Under the pieces are notes generated by a model that had not been told where the DNA came from, did no database searches, and was given only the letters and a program-made list of their open reading frames with translations. A stretch of DNA of 64,000 bases from Trichobilharzia regenti (lineage: Eukaryota; Platyhelminthes; Trematoda; Strigeidida; Schistosomatidae): positions 21,071,379 to 21,135,378 of the forward strand of contig OX235263.1 in the NCBI GenBank assembly GCA_944472135.2, read 5' to 3'. Numbering within the stretch: the first letter of the stretch is position 1; every line of letters begins with the position of its first letter. Shown here one piece after another: positions 34,038-47,146 of this stretch. Position numbers and translations under genes: made by a program.

Positions 34038-34682
34038 ATGCTTCCCAATGGAGGAATTGAATTATGGCTGACTTCATCCATATGCATATCACACTACTTT
34101 GAATGGATTCGCCATCCGTTCTACTGGCTGATGTTGATGTGTAGTTTACACTTCGACTTTCAGTTCGTTGAGTCGTCTTCGAATCAGAGGACAATCAGTT
34201 TATTTTAGATTAACAAGAGTAACCGTCCTGCGCTTTGAGGGAAGAAAAGTCAACCTAAACGCTTTGATTTAATACAGAAGACTCCTGAATACTCAAGTTT
34301 TCCATTGGGTTCCATGGTCACTTTTTTTCGCTAGATCAATGTGCTGTTGGCTGAAATGCCTCTCAAGCGGTGACATATTCCAGACGTTCCACAGTCCACT
34401 TTCCCATGGATTTCTGAATAATTTCGCGAAATTTCGTAACTTCTTCATGTGAACGTGTATACCCACCACACCCACACACACCCACACACACACACTCTCT
34501 CTCTGTCTCTCTCTCTGGAAATAGGTCGAAGTAGTCAATGAGATTCAAATGTAGGCAGAATTGTTTGATGAAATTGCTTTGAGTGTCGACATGACTAGAT
34601 GTGGAATTCGGTCACCGAAATATTTCAGTCTTCGTGTGTTTTTGGGAAATTGATGTTTTAGAAGGAGTGATTTCTTGTTTTG
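34038..34682 (+). repeat. B/C convergent inverted repeat, left part
   Basis: Continues the 3' flank of B. Reverse complement of 38043-38690, including a (CA)n/(GA)n-rich tract at 34466-34520. Homology ends sharply near GATTTCTTG at 34675. Confidence 0.88.
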
Positions 34683-37600
34683 TGTGACAAATCAGATTGG
34701 CTTTTGTTATTTGGGAAGTACTGTTGGTAATGAAGTTCAATTTATTCCACACTGGCATGAAGGTGTATTCTACCAGATAGCAAAGTTGACACTATACTCA
34801 TTATCAAAAAGCTGGTCTCACACATCTCCCTCCGTGTGCTTAGGTGTTCTCGAATCGGTGAATATTATGTCGGATATGGATACATTGAATAGACGAGAAG
34901 GTGATACACGTCATGGATTAATCTGCTGGTCAAAAACAGATCAACAATGAATGATATAACTCAAAACCGTGTTAGTCGGGAAATGTATAAACCGTAGGAC
35001 CCAACTACTCAATAGTGTATATCATCATACAAGAAATTGGTTCATAGTGTACAGTGAAAACAGATACTCGAAGATGACTGCTCCTTCATCATCACGTCCA
35101 TGAGGATTCGGAAGACCTAAGTTTCCCTCGTCATTAGGAAATGAAGTTTATTCTGCAAGGATATCAATGTGCGCACAATCAACTTGTAGTGAGTACTTTG
35201 ATGACGTTTAAGTTTGAGTTTCATTCAGATAAGTGCTATCTATTGGGATAACTCAATGCACAAAATTGTCGAGGAGTACTAAGGAAACACCATTTATGCG
35301 GTAGTGGGTGTGACCAGATAATCGTCAAGAATAAAGACAGATGGATTCTCTTAGACAGTAGACAGTAAGACAGACGAGAGTATCACTAAGGTAAACAAAG
35401 GAAGTTATTAGCCAGTATGCACTGAAGAGTCAGTCTTCTGAATAAACGATGTCGAAGATAATCTCATGTATATGAAATATACTATCTGTGTAGGATTTCA
35501 TCATGAGCTGACATCTGTTAGACAACCATTGGTCATAATCATGTAGGTGGCTTTCTAATTTCCATTGTGACGTCAAAATATGTGGGTCTAAACAGGTTGG
35601 GTGTGAAGACTAATTCTCAGCGCCAATGACTTTAGTTAATACCAGTCGCGCTGAGGTGTCTCGGCCACACTGCAGTGTATGATTAATAAATCTTATCCAT
35701 GTTAACATCAGTTGTTCACTGGGTTTTGATAGATGTGACGATGCACATAATTCGATCGATGACTTTTCATCTAGTTATGTGGCTTGTGTGAGACAAGAAA
35801 AAATTAAACAGGCGGAATATGCAATTACAGGATATATTTGTAGATCACAACGAGAGCGTGAATAATAATCACAATCAAATCCTCTGACATTATTTGGAAT
35901 TTCAGGTATCGGAAGTTGTTTGCTGCGCTCGAAACAGGTATATTCGACTGTGGACAGTTTGTCATAGGGCTTGGTGATGTATTCCTCAACAGTCTTCTCA
36001 ATCCTCAGTGCACATGCATTGCTAATCATTTATTTCTCCAAGTCTCCTGTTTGGAATTGCATGGCCAGATATCAAGTCTTCGCGATAACTGATTATCCTG
36101 CATATCAGGAATTCTTTATACTATCACAGGATACGTTTTACTATTGTTTAGCTTCTTGACTCCCGAGTGGAAAATAGGGTATTTGTAGACGTCTCTTTTG
36201 TACTCTGTTCACCACCAATAATATCAGCTGTCTACAAAACTACCAACATGCCTCCACTTCTCATTCACATTATGCCATCCATGTCAAACTCGGATGTAGC
36301 TGCAACTGGTCGTCTGTCAATCAGGTTATATCTGAGAGCATATTGTGTGGTGTCACTTGAAGATATCCTCAGAGTACATCAAGTGGATCACAACTTCCTT
36401 TTGAAGAATTGTTGAGCTGCAGGTTGTTCACCGGTTATCATCTGATCAGCTTTCTTTTTGATTTATCCGAATAATGATGTGGCCAAGGGAACTGTCCTCC
36501 AACAAACAATGCTCCTCCAGACATTGAAAATTGAAGACTAGCTACTATCACTGTAGTGTCAGACATTTTTCTACAGTCGCGAGGATGAATTCCCCACTAG
36601 ATCAGCTCCATCTCAATGCGAATTCTCATGAGTATCAATTTGATTGATCTTTCCTTATGGCCCCAGATAAACTGGAGTGGTGTCCACATGGTCACTACTC
36701 TACCCAGAAAATCCAGTCGATTTCTGTGAGGCTTCTCGGTTGAACAACATCTAATATACTGATGTTACGGTAGACATGGCGTCACATCAGAAGTTACTTC
36801 AAGATAAGCATGGAGTATGGATTTTTCTCAAGAATCAACAACTCAGCTGGATGTGAGAAGACAACTGGAGAAGTGGAAATAGCCGGTAGGCTGTTCGATT
36901 TCGATGCGAAATCATGTTCTCATCATGATTTGAATTCACAACACTTAGGTTACTGAAGCCATCAAGACAGAAAGTAACCATCGGTGAATAAGTCTAACAA
37001 CTCATAGTACATATTGAAACACATCAAACCTGAGTAATGACACATCATTCTGACGAGTATTCAGGAACCCTCAGACCCTAAATCTTACTGCAATTCGCTA
37101 TATCCACCACTTCTATCCAACCAGATTTATCACTGTCAAATATAACGAAAAGGAGCCGTCGCGAGTTGAAACTCACGAAAACAGGCTTTCCACAATCAAG
37201 AGAATTTATCAGGATTTCGACTTCACTGTGACTGTAACCTCTACAATCCAGGAGAATATATATGTGTTGACGCCGTCGTCTAGCAACAGTGGGCCTGTAA
37301 CCCAGTGAAATGTGTTGACTGGAATGAAAGCTTTTGCAAATCACATCAAGTAGTAAACACTGAACAGAGTACATTCTGATATAAACCCGACGATTCACAC
37401 TGTAGTTTGCATTGACAATGTCTCTGCTCTATTGGTGAGCAAGAAATTCGAGGGAAACAGGATATGTAGGCTATAAGAGAAAGCGTCGGACATTGTGACT
37501 ATATGAGAATACTTTTGAGACATTGATCAATCTAAAGATCGCATAACGCGTGAAACATCGCAACCGTATAATTGAAAGCTGCTGTCAAATAGTCCTTATT

Positions 37601-38042
37601 CGGTGATTTCACATATTCAACATACACTGAAGCATAACATAAGCAAAAGGGAGTCTGGTATAACAAACAATGATTTATTACTTGACAGTGAACAACAGAA
37701 ATACAGAATGAACAAGACACATGTCAATGGAACCCAGGTTACCACCTATATGATCAGGACCAATGGTTGTCTAACAGATGTCAGCTCATGATGAAATCCT
37801 ACACAGATAGTATATTTCATATACATGAGATTATCTTCGACATCGTTTATTCAGAAGACTGACTCTTCAATGCATACTGGCTAATAACCTCCTTTGGTTT
37901 ATTATGCGATACTTCGTCTGGCGTACTATCAAAGAGAATGGGATTGTCTTCATTCTTAACCACTAGCCGCTCACAGCCAGTACCTACCAAATATTGTAGC
38001 ATTAGTATGTTCCAAATTACAAAACACACTATTCACTCCAGC
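34683..38042. repeat. B/C centre region, duplicated between D and E
   Basis: 34785-34990 matches 47150-47355 and 61913-62115. 35003-37900 matches 48354-50960 directly. Within it, 35403-35533 and 37765-37895 form an inner inverted repeat ending in a SINE-A 3' end. The segment at about 36789-37105 is absent between D and E. The best open frame (35775-36029, minus, 84 residues) is changed at its end in the duplicate by a frameshift. No gene supported. Confidence 0.8.
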
Positions 38043-38619
38043 ACAAATCAAGAAATCACTCCTTCTAAAACATCAATTTCCCAAAAACACAAGAAGACTG
38101 AAATATTTCGGTGACCGAATTCCACATCTAGTCATGTCGACACTCAAAGCAATTTCATCAAACAATTCTGCCTACATTTGAATCTCATTGACTACTTCGA
38201 CCTATTTCCAGAGAGAGAGACAGAGAGAGAGTGTGTGTGTGTGGGTGTGTGTGGGTGTGGTGGGTATACACGTTCACATGAAGAAGTTACGAAATTTCGC
38301 GAAATTATTCAGAAATCCATGGGAAAGTGGACTGTGGAACGTCTGGAATATGTCACCGCTTGAGAGGCATTTCAGCCAACAGCACATTGATCTAGCGAAA
38401 AAAAGTGACCATGGAACCCAATGGAAAACTTGAGTATTCAGGAGTCTTCTGTATTAAATCAAAGCGTTTAGGTTGACTTTTCTTCCCTCAAAGCGCAGGA
38501 CGGTTACTCTTGTTAATCTAAAATAAACTGATTGTCCTCTGATTCGAAGACGACTCAACGAACTGAAAGTCGAAGTGTAAACTACACATCAACATCAGCC
38601 AGTAGAACGGATGGCGAAT
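38043..38619 (-). repeat. B/C convergent inverted repeat, right part
   Basis: Reverse complement of 34100-34682, forming the 3' flank of gene C. Confidence 0.88.
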
Positions 38620-38957
38620 CCATTCAAAGTAGTGTGATATGCATATGGATGAAGTCAGCCATAATTCAATTCCTCCATTGGGAAGCATTTGACGACCACA
38701 AAATGAACCGGAGCCTCCGAAACAACAGAGAGACAGTCATCACCAGTGTAAATGCGTTCAGGGTGAGGTGGAAACATTTGCTCACAGAATGACATCAACA
38801 ATAGCTAGCTGACAAATGACTCCTAATATTCCACCCAGAACATGCTCCATTGCACAGCAAATACAACGGTCAATAGGAAAGTCTACTCATACTGCGTATT
38901 CCCACATTCACAAAATTAGTTACTTTAAATAGCATGAAGACAAGTATGCTGAAAATA

Positions 38958-38963
38958 TTTATT
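38958..38963 (-). other. Polyadenylation signal, gene C
   Basis: AATAAA on the minus strand about 225 bp after the stop. Confidence 0.65.
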
Positions 38964-39187
38964 GAATGAATACAGTTAAAACGCCCAAATGTACAGGAAA
39001 ATTAAAGAAAAATTTCAAAAGAGTTTATCGATAACAATGTAATCCATCGAGCAGATCAATGAGAATGGTATTGAGTATGTCCTCCAGATAGCCGTGTGTG
39101 GATGTAGACAGAGCGGTGGAACAGGGAGACAGATAGACGACATAGTTGGAGAGATAGATAGGTAGATAGATAGATGGACAGACGGAT

Positions 39188-39970
39188 CTATTTGTCTTTG
39201 CAATTCCCATCAACACAACTCTGGCTGCAACACTCAGCGTCACTCTGACACTGTGATTTCGGTGGAAGACACTCACTCTCGCCCCTGACACACGCACCTT
39301 CTCTCTCATTCAACATTTTGCATTCGTGTGGAGGACAGCAGTTTCGCGATCCACTCATATCACAGAATTTACCCACTGTCCCACACTCGCCATCCACCTC
39401 GGTCGCCTTCACACTACCTGAAATGCAATTTCACACAGACAAAATTAATTCCTCATCTCATCTCATCTCATCCTATCTCAACTCACCTCACCTCACATAC
39501 ACTCACATACTCACGCAATAATCACTGTCATCTCCTTCATCAGGACAACAACAATCATCAATCAACCAACATCAACCAACCTCATCAATACTATCGACAC
39601 ATCCAATTTTCCAGTGTACACATATTCACACATATACACATTGCACAGTGTAATGCACATGTATCACACATTCGTTCAGTTCGCCTCATGTAGGATAGTA
39701 ATCAGTCCACCGAAACATAATTCATTAACACCATACCTACATTCATACATGCAAACATACATACATGCACAACTTCACAAAATATGCCTACTTGTGCACA
39801 TGAAATACCAAACACAAATCAGGAGAAATTGCAGACATCAACTCACAAGTGACAATTCAGCGATTCTCACTCACTCACCCACTGACTCACTGACTGACTC
39901 ACTCACCGTGTGTGCTGCAGACGACGATGACAAGGACAGTGAACAAGCTGAAGACCAGATAGTGTTGCAT
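39188..39970 (-). CDS. Knottin gene C: secreted double six-cysteine peptide
   Basis: Exons 39970-39907 and 39417-39188 with a 489-bp phase-1 intron, 20 bp longer than in A and B because of extra ATGAG-type units near the acceptor. The precursor is residue-for-residue the same as A, B and D. It converges with B (stop codons 5.7 kb apart) and diverges from D. The (GATA)n tract after the stop is shorter and differently arranged than in A. Confidence 0.85.
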
Positions 39971-40030
39971 CTCTCCTCCAACCGAAACAGCTATTCTTCG
40001 TGTTCTCTGGTTGAACAAGTCATTCACCCA

Positions 40031-40038
40031 CTTATATA
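40031..40038 (-). promoter_or_regulatory. TATA box, gene C
   Basis: TATATAAG on the minus strand, 61 bp before the ATG. Confidence 0.7.
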
Positions 40039-42026
40039 CCCATCACTCATCTACCAGAGTGTTCACGTATCAATCACTATATTTTGGATGCTTTGATTCA
40101 CATGAACGCGCTAATCTCGTCCATACTCATGTGACGATCATTGACACTGTCTTGTCGATGTCACTGTTTGTCAGACACTCGCTAATTTCTTACTCAACAC
40201 ACCACACCACACCACATCACGCCAAACTCCATCCACCACACCATCAATCATACTTCGTCTCGTGTGATTTCGTGTCCGAATTTCGTGCTCGGATTAACTG
40301 TCATCGTCTTAACTTTGGTTTTTGCATTATCCAGGAGGAAGCATTTGCACGTATGACACGCTCACGTTATGGACTGACATTTACAGTCTTGATGGATTTA
40401 CATAAAACTAATCACGTTGTATTAAGGTGGAACGTTCGCAAAGAAATAGCTTAATATTATTATCAAAACATCTTCATTCGTCCTCGACAAATAATGTTAC
40501 CTCATTGAAACATTCATACTGAGACACAAGAGACATTAAGATGAACAGGTTCGTCGCCATGGTTTATTGTACTGGACAAGGCGTTGAATTTGACAATACG
40601 TCAAATGTTTATTACACTGGCTCATGTCTTTACTCTGATCTCTGCTGGTCTTCACCCACAGTGTCGTTTTCATGAAAATATTTCGTCTACCCTTAACGTG
40701 ATTGAGTCAAGGAAGTTTGATATCACCCATTCTCTATGTTTACACGATAGCGATTCTTCTATTCTCACCATTATTTTTCAACACTTCCCCTAAAACTTTT
40801 CAACAGGCAAACAAAGAGAGCGCATTTACATTTCGATGAGCATCGGCCACGACAGTGATTCGTGATTTTAGAATAGACCAAAATAACATTAGACAATCAT
40901 CATCATTATTCAGTCAATTACAATTAGTAGGTGTGACAAATTGTCAGCGGTCATATTTCCTTGAGAGTGAAGTCTGATGCATGCACATGACAGAAGTCAT
41001 TGTGAGGCGATCCAACGGACCACATATCGTGTATCCCGATGGTGTTTGTCCTCAACAGATTTGCACATCCGGCGTTTGATTGCCATTTGGAATTCGGATA
41101 GGAATTTCCCTTTAGTTTTCAGAACCACATGACCAGTAATCTCAGTGAGAGGCGAGTCGACAGCTGGGACGACACCTTGAATTATTAGTGACCACGTGTA
41201 TTTCGCATTAGCGACGTGCAATTTTTATTTCTGGAGAATAGACATTACCGAGCATTATGGGTCTGTTGCAAACAAATTTTTAACAAGCGCTGGCCTGATA
41301 TGAAATTATGTTGTATTTTGCCTTAAGCGAATTACTAAGTGAATTCCTATTCTCGTTTTCCTGTAATGGGAACCAGACTGGTACTTTTGTCTGTTGATTA
41401 GCCACCTGACCCCTCAGTGGAAAACAGGGTGTTGGTGGAGGTAACTGTTGTACTCTGTTCACCATCAAATTTAACAAGATATCTCCAAAACTAACAACAT
41501 GCCTCTACTTCTCATTCACACAATCTCATCCATGTCACACTCGGATATAGCTGCAGCTGGTCGTCTGTCATTCGGGTCGTATCTGAGAGCACATTTTCTG
41601 GCGTTATTTGGAGATATGCTTATTGTGTTCCTGGTAAATTACAAATTTACTCGGAAGATTTCTTCACCTATGTGTTTCTGATCTGTTCGGATGTGATCAG
41701 TGTGATTTCTTGATTATCTATTATTGCTGGTCGTCTCATTTTGTTAATCATGTCAGCTAGTGGGTGTGTTGATGACAGTAAGCAGAATATACTCTCCCAA
41801 ACAAATTTATATCTCTTGAAAACACTGGGTCTCTGAGAGAGATCTATCGAGCCAATTACTGAACAAAATTCGTAAAATAATAAATCGCGATCACTATGCC
41901 ATTTTCCTAAACTATTTATATTGGCGACGCGGATTCCTGCTGTTCGTTTATTCGAGACGATGATATCCAGGTAGTTGAATATTGTGAATTTCGCATATTC
42001 CCCCAGTCATTGGTCTGGAATCCATC

Positions 42027-42305
42027 TTGTTTGTCATTATCTTCGTCTGTATACACATACTAGTATACACTATACTAGCCTTGTTCCAAAGAAATGTGAA
42101 ATGCAGAGAAGTTCCCTGTATCTATACAGTTTTACGACTGAAACACTTAACTATTGAAACAGAAGCAATGAACAGGCTCATCGTTTCTAAACATTGGTGT
42201 CTTCGTTTTATCCCATCTCAAACTGAGTGCAGTGAGGACATTTGTAGTGAGGCTGTGCGGAGAGTATCTCAAAATCGGCGAAATTTAGCTGGTACGGTTT
42301 CGTAG
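42027..42305 (+). CDS. Hypothetical 92-residue ORF with hydrophobic N-terminus
   Basis: Begins MFVIIFVCIHILVYTILALF, which could be a signal peptide or anchor, followed by a cysteine-bearing polar region (KCREVPCIY, TECSEDICSEAV). The duplicate at 55358-55636 (minus) encodes the same residues. The DNA of the two copies is nearly identical, so this does not show selection. A longer frame runs antisense over its 3' end. Function unknown; may be chance. Confidence 0.2.
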   Translation: MFVIIFVCIHILVYTILALFQRNVKCREVPCIYTVLRLKHLTIETEAMNRLIVSKHWCLRFIPSQTECSEDICSEAVRRVSQNRRNLAGTVS

Positions 42306-43054
42306 CTGTCTAACTTGAAATGACTGATTGACGTGATATGCATTCGAGGACATCGTCTCGCTGCAGCAGTGATACCAGAATGTGTATTGGATTCCCTGTC
42401 TTGCACTCGGAAATCGAGAATAGTGAAAACAAAAAATTGTGGCAATATCCTGTGAAAATACAAAGGCTTTCGGAAATTCATTGACCTGAATCCTACATTG
42501 GAATGATCCTTATTTTTATTCATGCCAAGAAATCGATCTGAATCAAGAGCTGAATCGGTTTGGAAATTGACGGCTGATATCATTATTTGAGAGTGGTGTA
42601 GAATGGTGTAGAAATAATGTTGTATATGTTGTGAAACTGAGTGCATCATAAGTATGATGACGGTAGGTAAGCTCTCCAATTGTTCATGTTTGCAATCATA
42701 TCAAAGTTGGATTGGATGTTGGTTGGCCAGTAGTTGACCAGCACATAAGGCGAATTCAAGTCTCATAATCCGATAAAACAATCGCGACTCCAGGAACATC
42801 CAGACAAACCGAGTCCTCTGATTCGAAGACAAGTCAACGAATTTAATGTTGAAATGTGAACTACACTTCAACATCAACCTGTCAAACCTGTACCACAAAC
42901 ATAATGTTGATGAATTCACCATCCATCCCTCTTTTACTGATTGGTGTTCTGATAATTACAAAAGAAACCGGAGTCTCACAAACAACGGCGAAACAGTCAT
43001 CACCATTGAACACGTGACTACAGAGAAAACAACGAATGTCCATGAATTCCTAAT

Positions 43055-43103
43055 ACTTCAATCAGCGTCACTCTGACTGTGTGATTTCGACGAGAGACAC
43101 TGA
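43055..43103 (-). pseudogene. Fossil of knottin exon 2 (module 2), C/D spacer
   Basis: Inverted copy of the relic at 31354-31402, with the same lost cysteines and stop. Confidence 0.7.
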
Positions 43104-43236
43104 CTGTTGCATTGTCATTGCAGTCAGTGCCAGGTTCAGTGTCCTGAAAACACAGAAACACACATACGACGAGTGTTGTTCGTCAATAACATGGGCAATA
43201 CATTTTCTTGTAGTAAAATAAATAACTCGTTACAAT

Positions 43237-43479
43237 GTGGATTTAGTACATTCTAAGATTATTTATTACCCTCTGATTCGACTGGTAATAATATCCTCCA
43301 TATCTTTGCTATTCGCTTTTGTTGCATATGTTCGGTGTAGATTCAATGAACCAGGATTCAGTAGTCACTCTGTCTCTCCAACTGCTTATAGAGATTACAA
43401 CAATTTGGACTCTGTCCAACCGACATTCAGTCAGGTTAACAGTAACACAAAGTGCGATTTGTGCTTCTGGAAGCTCTGA
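43237..43479 (+). CDS. Hypothetical 80-residue membrane-anchored ORF, spacer copy 2
   Basis: Partner of 30978-31220 with substitutions I to V in the hydrophobic segment and SA to RD further on. An overlapping frame in the same DNA is equally open. Doubtful gene. Confidence 0.22.
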   Translation: MDLVHSKIIYYPLIRLVIISSISLLFAFVAYVRCRFNEPGFSSHSVSPTAYRDYNNLDSVQPTFSQVNSNTKCDLCFWKL

Positions 43480-45727
43480 AGACAGAATCATGGGTCTCGT
43501 CGGAAATCCTCGCTTCAGTGTTGCAGAAGGACTGTGGAATACGGAGTGTAACTTCCGAGTTGACTAACGGTTACCTTATCAAGCTGTCAATTCGGGAATA
43601 ATTACAGTTAGAATTTAGTCTGGCTCAATGGCTCCAGATTACCTACGCGATATTGGCTTCGCCACTTTCATCAGTTCTCAGTGGACTTCTTCCAAAACTG
43701 TGAGTTTTATCTCCTCAGGTAAAATGATCAATTTCGTCCCTGTGGAATGTCGATTGAAACACCTCTCTGGGAACAATCACATCCTGCACTACGAACAATT
43801 TTACCGTACCTGATTTTACTCTGTTCTAACGATTGTGATTTTCTGGTGAATTCACTCATTTTGCTGCCACCTGCCTTGGAAAAGATTCACCACTAGCGAT
43901 TGGAGGTTTCAGTCCCACTGACTGCGGTTTCCTTACATGATTGATTGATTGATGGGAATAACACCAACGTTTCAACTCAGCTCAGCTAGACAACATTCTT
44001 GATTCGCTGTTCACAAATGACTTCGGGATATGTCCAGATCAGCGAAGAACCCCACTTCTAAATTCTCACCATTTTATCATACGAATAGTCGGAAAACAGA
44101 TATATGGAAATCTGCACCGAACAACCTGCTCCAATCTCACATTGTGGAGGAAACGTGAATTAGGGGTTATTCTGAGGACAATACCCACAAACTCAGGAGC
44201 ATGTTATAAGATACACACTGGAACGTATTTACTCAAGAAATACAGCATGACATCAATATCAAAATTCCACTGGATATTTCTTGTCTGAAATAGGCAGGCT
44301 TATAAGAATTTCACGTCCTCTCTTCTTCTCACCTCAACATGCCTCGTCGGAAGGATCGAGTGGTACATAGAATTCTCTCACTGATAGCAGTAAGCCCATT
44401 TTTCAAATGCTGATCACATCTCACTCAGATCGTTCCAAATTCAACATCTGACAATCAAAATTTGTCAGTGATCCTTGTCAAATGATCTTAAGCTATTTTC
44501 GAAATTTCTCTTTCAGACCAAAGCTCGATATACATGAACTAGTTCTTTACCGTGATACCCGCATTACAGAAGGTATTGAAGTTGAAACTGCGTCAAATGA
44601 TAAATAGATTCGATTGTTTATTTCTGCCGATCCTTCTCGGTCTTCCCGCAGTGTGCTAATTTCTACATCGTCACCTCATCTGAAATCACACTTCGAGAGG
44701 TGGACATAATCTGGTATCACTCAGTGTCTACATTTACGATTCATTGATTTCCCTTTAGTTTTTCGAACCACATGACCAATAATCTCAGTGCGAGGCGATG
44801 AAACACATACCTGAACTCGAGGAAGACATTATAGAATACCATCTTGTTCAATTCCAACCTCTCTGCCTATACACAACTATCTGCTTCCATCTAATCAGGT
44901 TGGATAAGAACGCATTTTAAAAACTTGATGATTGCACAAATAAACAAGAAGATTCCGCCACATCTTAATTGACACACAATTACTAAGAAACCCCTTACCG
45001 TGAAACATTAAGTAAATGACGCTGATCATTCGTCCCCCATCGTAATATTATGGAAATATTCAAATCAACCAAGATTTGAAACACACCTAGATGAGACACC
45101 ATGAGGAGTGAGACTAGGGAGAAGATTAGAAACACTGGTGATGAAGAAAGACATTTATCAAAAGTAAGTGGATTCAATTCACATGAGAACCAATTACATG
45201 AAGACATGGAGACGAAGCTGTTCATCTTAATGTCTCTTGTGTCTCAGTATGAATGTTTTAATGAGGTAACATTATTTGTCGAGGACGAATGAAGATGTTT
45301 TGATAATAATATTAAGCTATTTCTTTGCGAACGTTCCACCTTAATACAACGTGATTAGTTTTATGTAAATCCATCAAGACTGTAAATGTCAGTCCATAAC
45401 GTGAGCGTGTCATACGTGCAAATGCTTCCTCCTGGATAATGCAAAAACCAAAGTTAAGACGATGACAGTTAATCCGAGCACGAAATTCGGACACGAAATC
45501 ACACGAGACGAAGTATGATTGATGGTGTGGTGGATGGAGTTTGGCGTGAGGTGGTGTGGTGTGGTGTGTCGAGTAAGAGATTAGCGAGTGTCTGACAAAC
45601 AGTGACATCGACAAGACAGTGTCAATGATCGTCACATGAGTATGGACGAGATTAGCGCGTTCATGTGAATCAAAGCATCCAAAATATAGTGATTGATACG
45701 TGAACACTCTGGTAGATGAGTGATGGG

Positions 45728-45735
45728 TATATAAG
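45728..45735 (+). promoter_or_regulatory. TATA box, gene D
   Basis: TATATAAG, 61 bp before the ATG. Confidence 0.7.
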
Positions 45736-45795
45736 TGGGTGAATGACTTGTTCAACCAGAGAACACGAAGAATAGCTGTTTCGGTTGGAGGAGAG

Positions 45796-46578
45796 ATGCA
45801 ACACTATCTGGTCTTCAGCTTGTTCACTGTCCTTGTCATCGTCGTCTGCAGCACACACGGTGAGTGAGTCAGTCAGTGAGTCAGTGGGTGAGTGAGTGAG
45901 AATCGCTGAATTGTCACTTGTGAGTTGATGTCTGCAATTTCTCCTGATTTGTGTTTGGTATTTCATGTGCACAAGTAGGCATATTTTGTGAAGTTGTGCA
46001 TGTATGTATGTTTGCATGTATGAATGTAGGTATGGTGTTAATGAATTATGTTTCGGTGGACTGATTACTATCCTACATGAGGCGAACTGAACGAATGTGT
46101 GATACATGTGCATTACACTGTGCTATGTGTATATGTGTGAATATGTGTACACTGGAAAATTGGATGTGTCGATAGTATTGATGAGGTTGGTTGATGTTGG
46201 TTGATTGATGATTGTTGTTGTCCTGATGAAGGAGATGACAGTGATTATTGCGTGAGTATGTGAGTGTATGTGAGGTGAGGTGAGTTGAGATAGGATGAGA
46301 TGAGATGAGATGAGGAATTAATTTTGTCTGTGTGAAATTGCATTTCAGGTAGTGTGAAGGCGACCGAGGTGGATGGCGAGTGTGGGACAGTGGGTAAATT
46401 CTGTGATATGAGTGGATCGCGAAACTGCTGTCCTCCACACGAATGCAAAATGTTGAATGAGAGAGAAGGTGCGTGTGTCAGGGGCGAGAGTGAGTGTCTT
46501 CCACCGAAATCACAGTGTCAGAGTGACGCTGAGTGTTGCAGCCAGAGTTGTGTTGATGGGAATTGCAAAGACAAATAG
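45796..46578 (+). CDS. Knottin gene D: secreted double six-cysteine peptide
   Basis: Exons 45796-45859 and 46349-46578 with a 489-bp phase-1 intron like that of C. The precursor equals A-C, with a 21-residue signal peptide and two six-cysteine modules. It is the divergent partner of C (ATGs 5.8 kb apart) and converges with E. Downstream flank homology to B stops near 47146. Confidence 0.85.
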
Positions 46579-46802
46579 ATCCGTCTGTCCATCTATCTAT
46601 CTACCTATCTATCTCTCCAACTATGTCGTCTATCTGTCTCCCTGTTCCACCGCTCTGTCTACATCCACACACGGCTGTCTGGAGGACATACTCAATACCA
46701 TTCTCATTGATCTGCTCGATGGATTACATTGTTATCGATAAACTCTTTTGAAATTTTTCTTTAATTTTCCTGTACATTTGGGCGTTTTAACTGTATTCAT
46801 TC

Positions 46803-46808
46803 AATAAA
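46803..46808 (+). other. Polyadenylation signal, gene D
   Basis: AATAAA 225 bp after the stop codon. Confidence 0.65.
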
Positions 46809-47146
46809 TAATCTCAGCATACTTGTCTTCATGCTATTTAAAGTAACTAATTTTGTGAATGTGGGAATACGCAGTATGAGTAGACTTTCCTATTGACCGT
46901 TGTATTTGCTGTGCAATGGAGCATGTTCTGGTTGGAATATTAGGAGTCATTTGTCAGCTAGCTATTGTTGATGTCATTCTGTGAGCAAATGTTTCCACCT
47001 CACCCTGAACGCATTTACACTGGTGATGACTGTCTCTCTGTTGTTTCGGAGGCTCCGGTTCATTTTGTGGTCGTCAAAATGCTTCCCAATGGAGGAATTG
47101 AATTATGGCTGACTTCATCCATATGCATATCACACTACTTTGAATG

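Larger units (their letters stand above)
38620..40540 (-). repeat. Palindrome 2, left arm (contains gene C)
   Basis: Reverse complement of 45226-47146; corresponding positions sum to about 85766. Shares the ACTTTGGTTTTTGC upstream variant with its partner, unlike palindrome 1. Confidence 0.92.
40541..45225. repeat. C/D spacer made of older array sequence
   Basis: About 41920-45290 recurs inverted at 52340-55750. It carries the 136-codon frame 42269-42679 (minus; partner 54984-55394) and the 92-codon frame 42027-42305 (plus; partner 55358-55636), which overlap on opposite strands. It also holds a knottin exon fossil at 43055-43103 (minus). About 40541-41900 has no close match noticed in the window. 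No established gene. Confidence 0.75.
45226..47146 (+). repeat. Palindrome 2, right arm (contains gene D)
   Basis: Partner of 38620-40540. It ends at GAATGCATTAGCCAA, where the sequence jumps to the shared AGTTGACACTATACTC block. Confidence 0.92.

Noticed and set aside
33924..34208. Frame with GDDCLSVV, resembling the GDDC motif of pectin-degrading glycoside hydrolases
   Set aside because: Only four residues match, there are no flanking family motifs, and the frame is cut or changed in sister copies.
35775..36029. 84-codon minus-strand frame, also at 49147-49404
   Set aside because: A frameshift alters the end in the second copy and no signal peptide, domain or splice site supports it.
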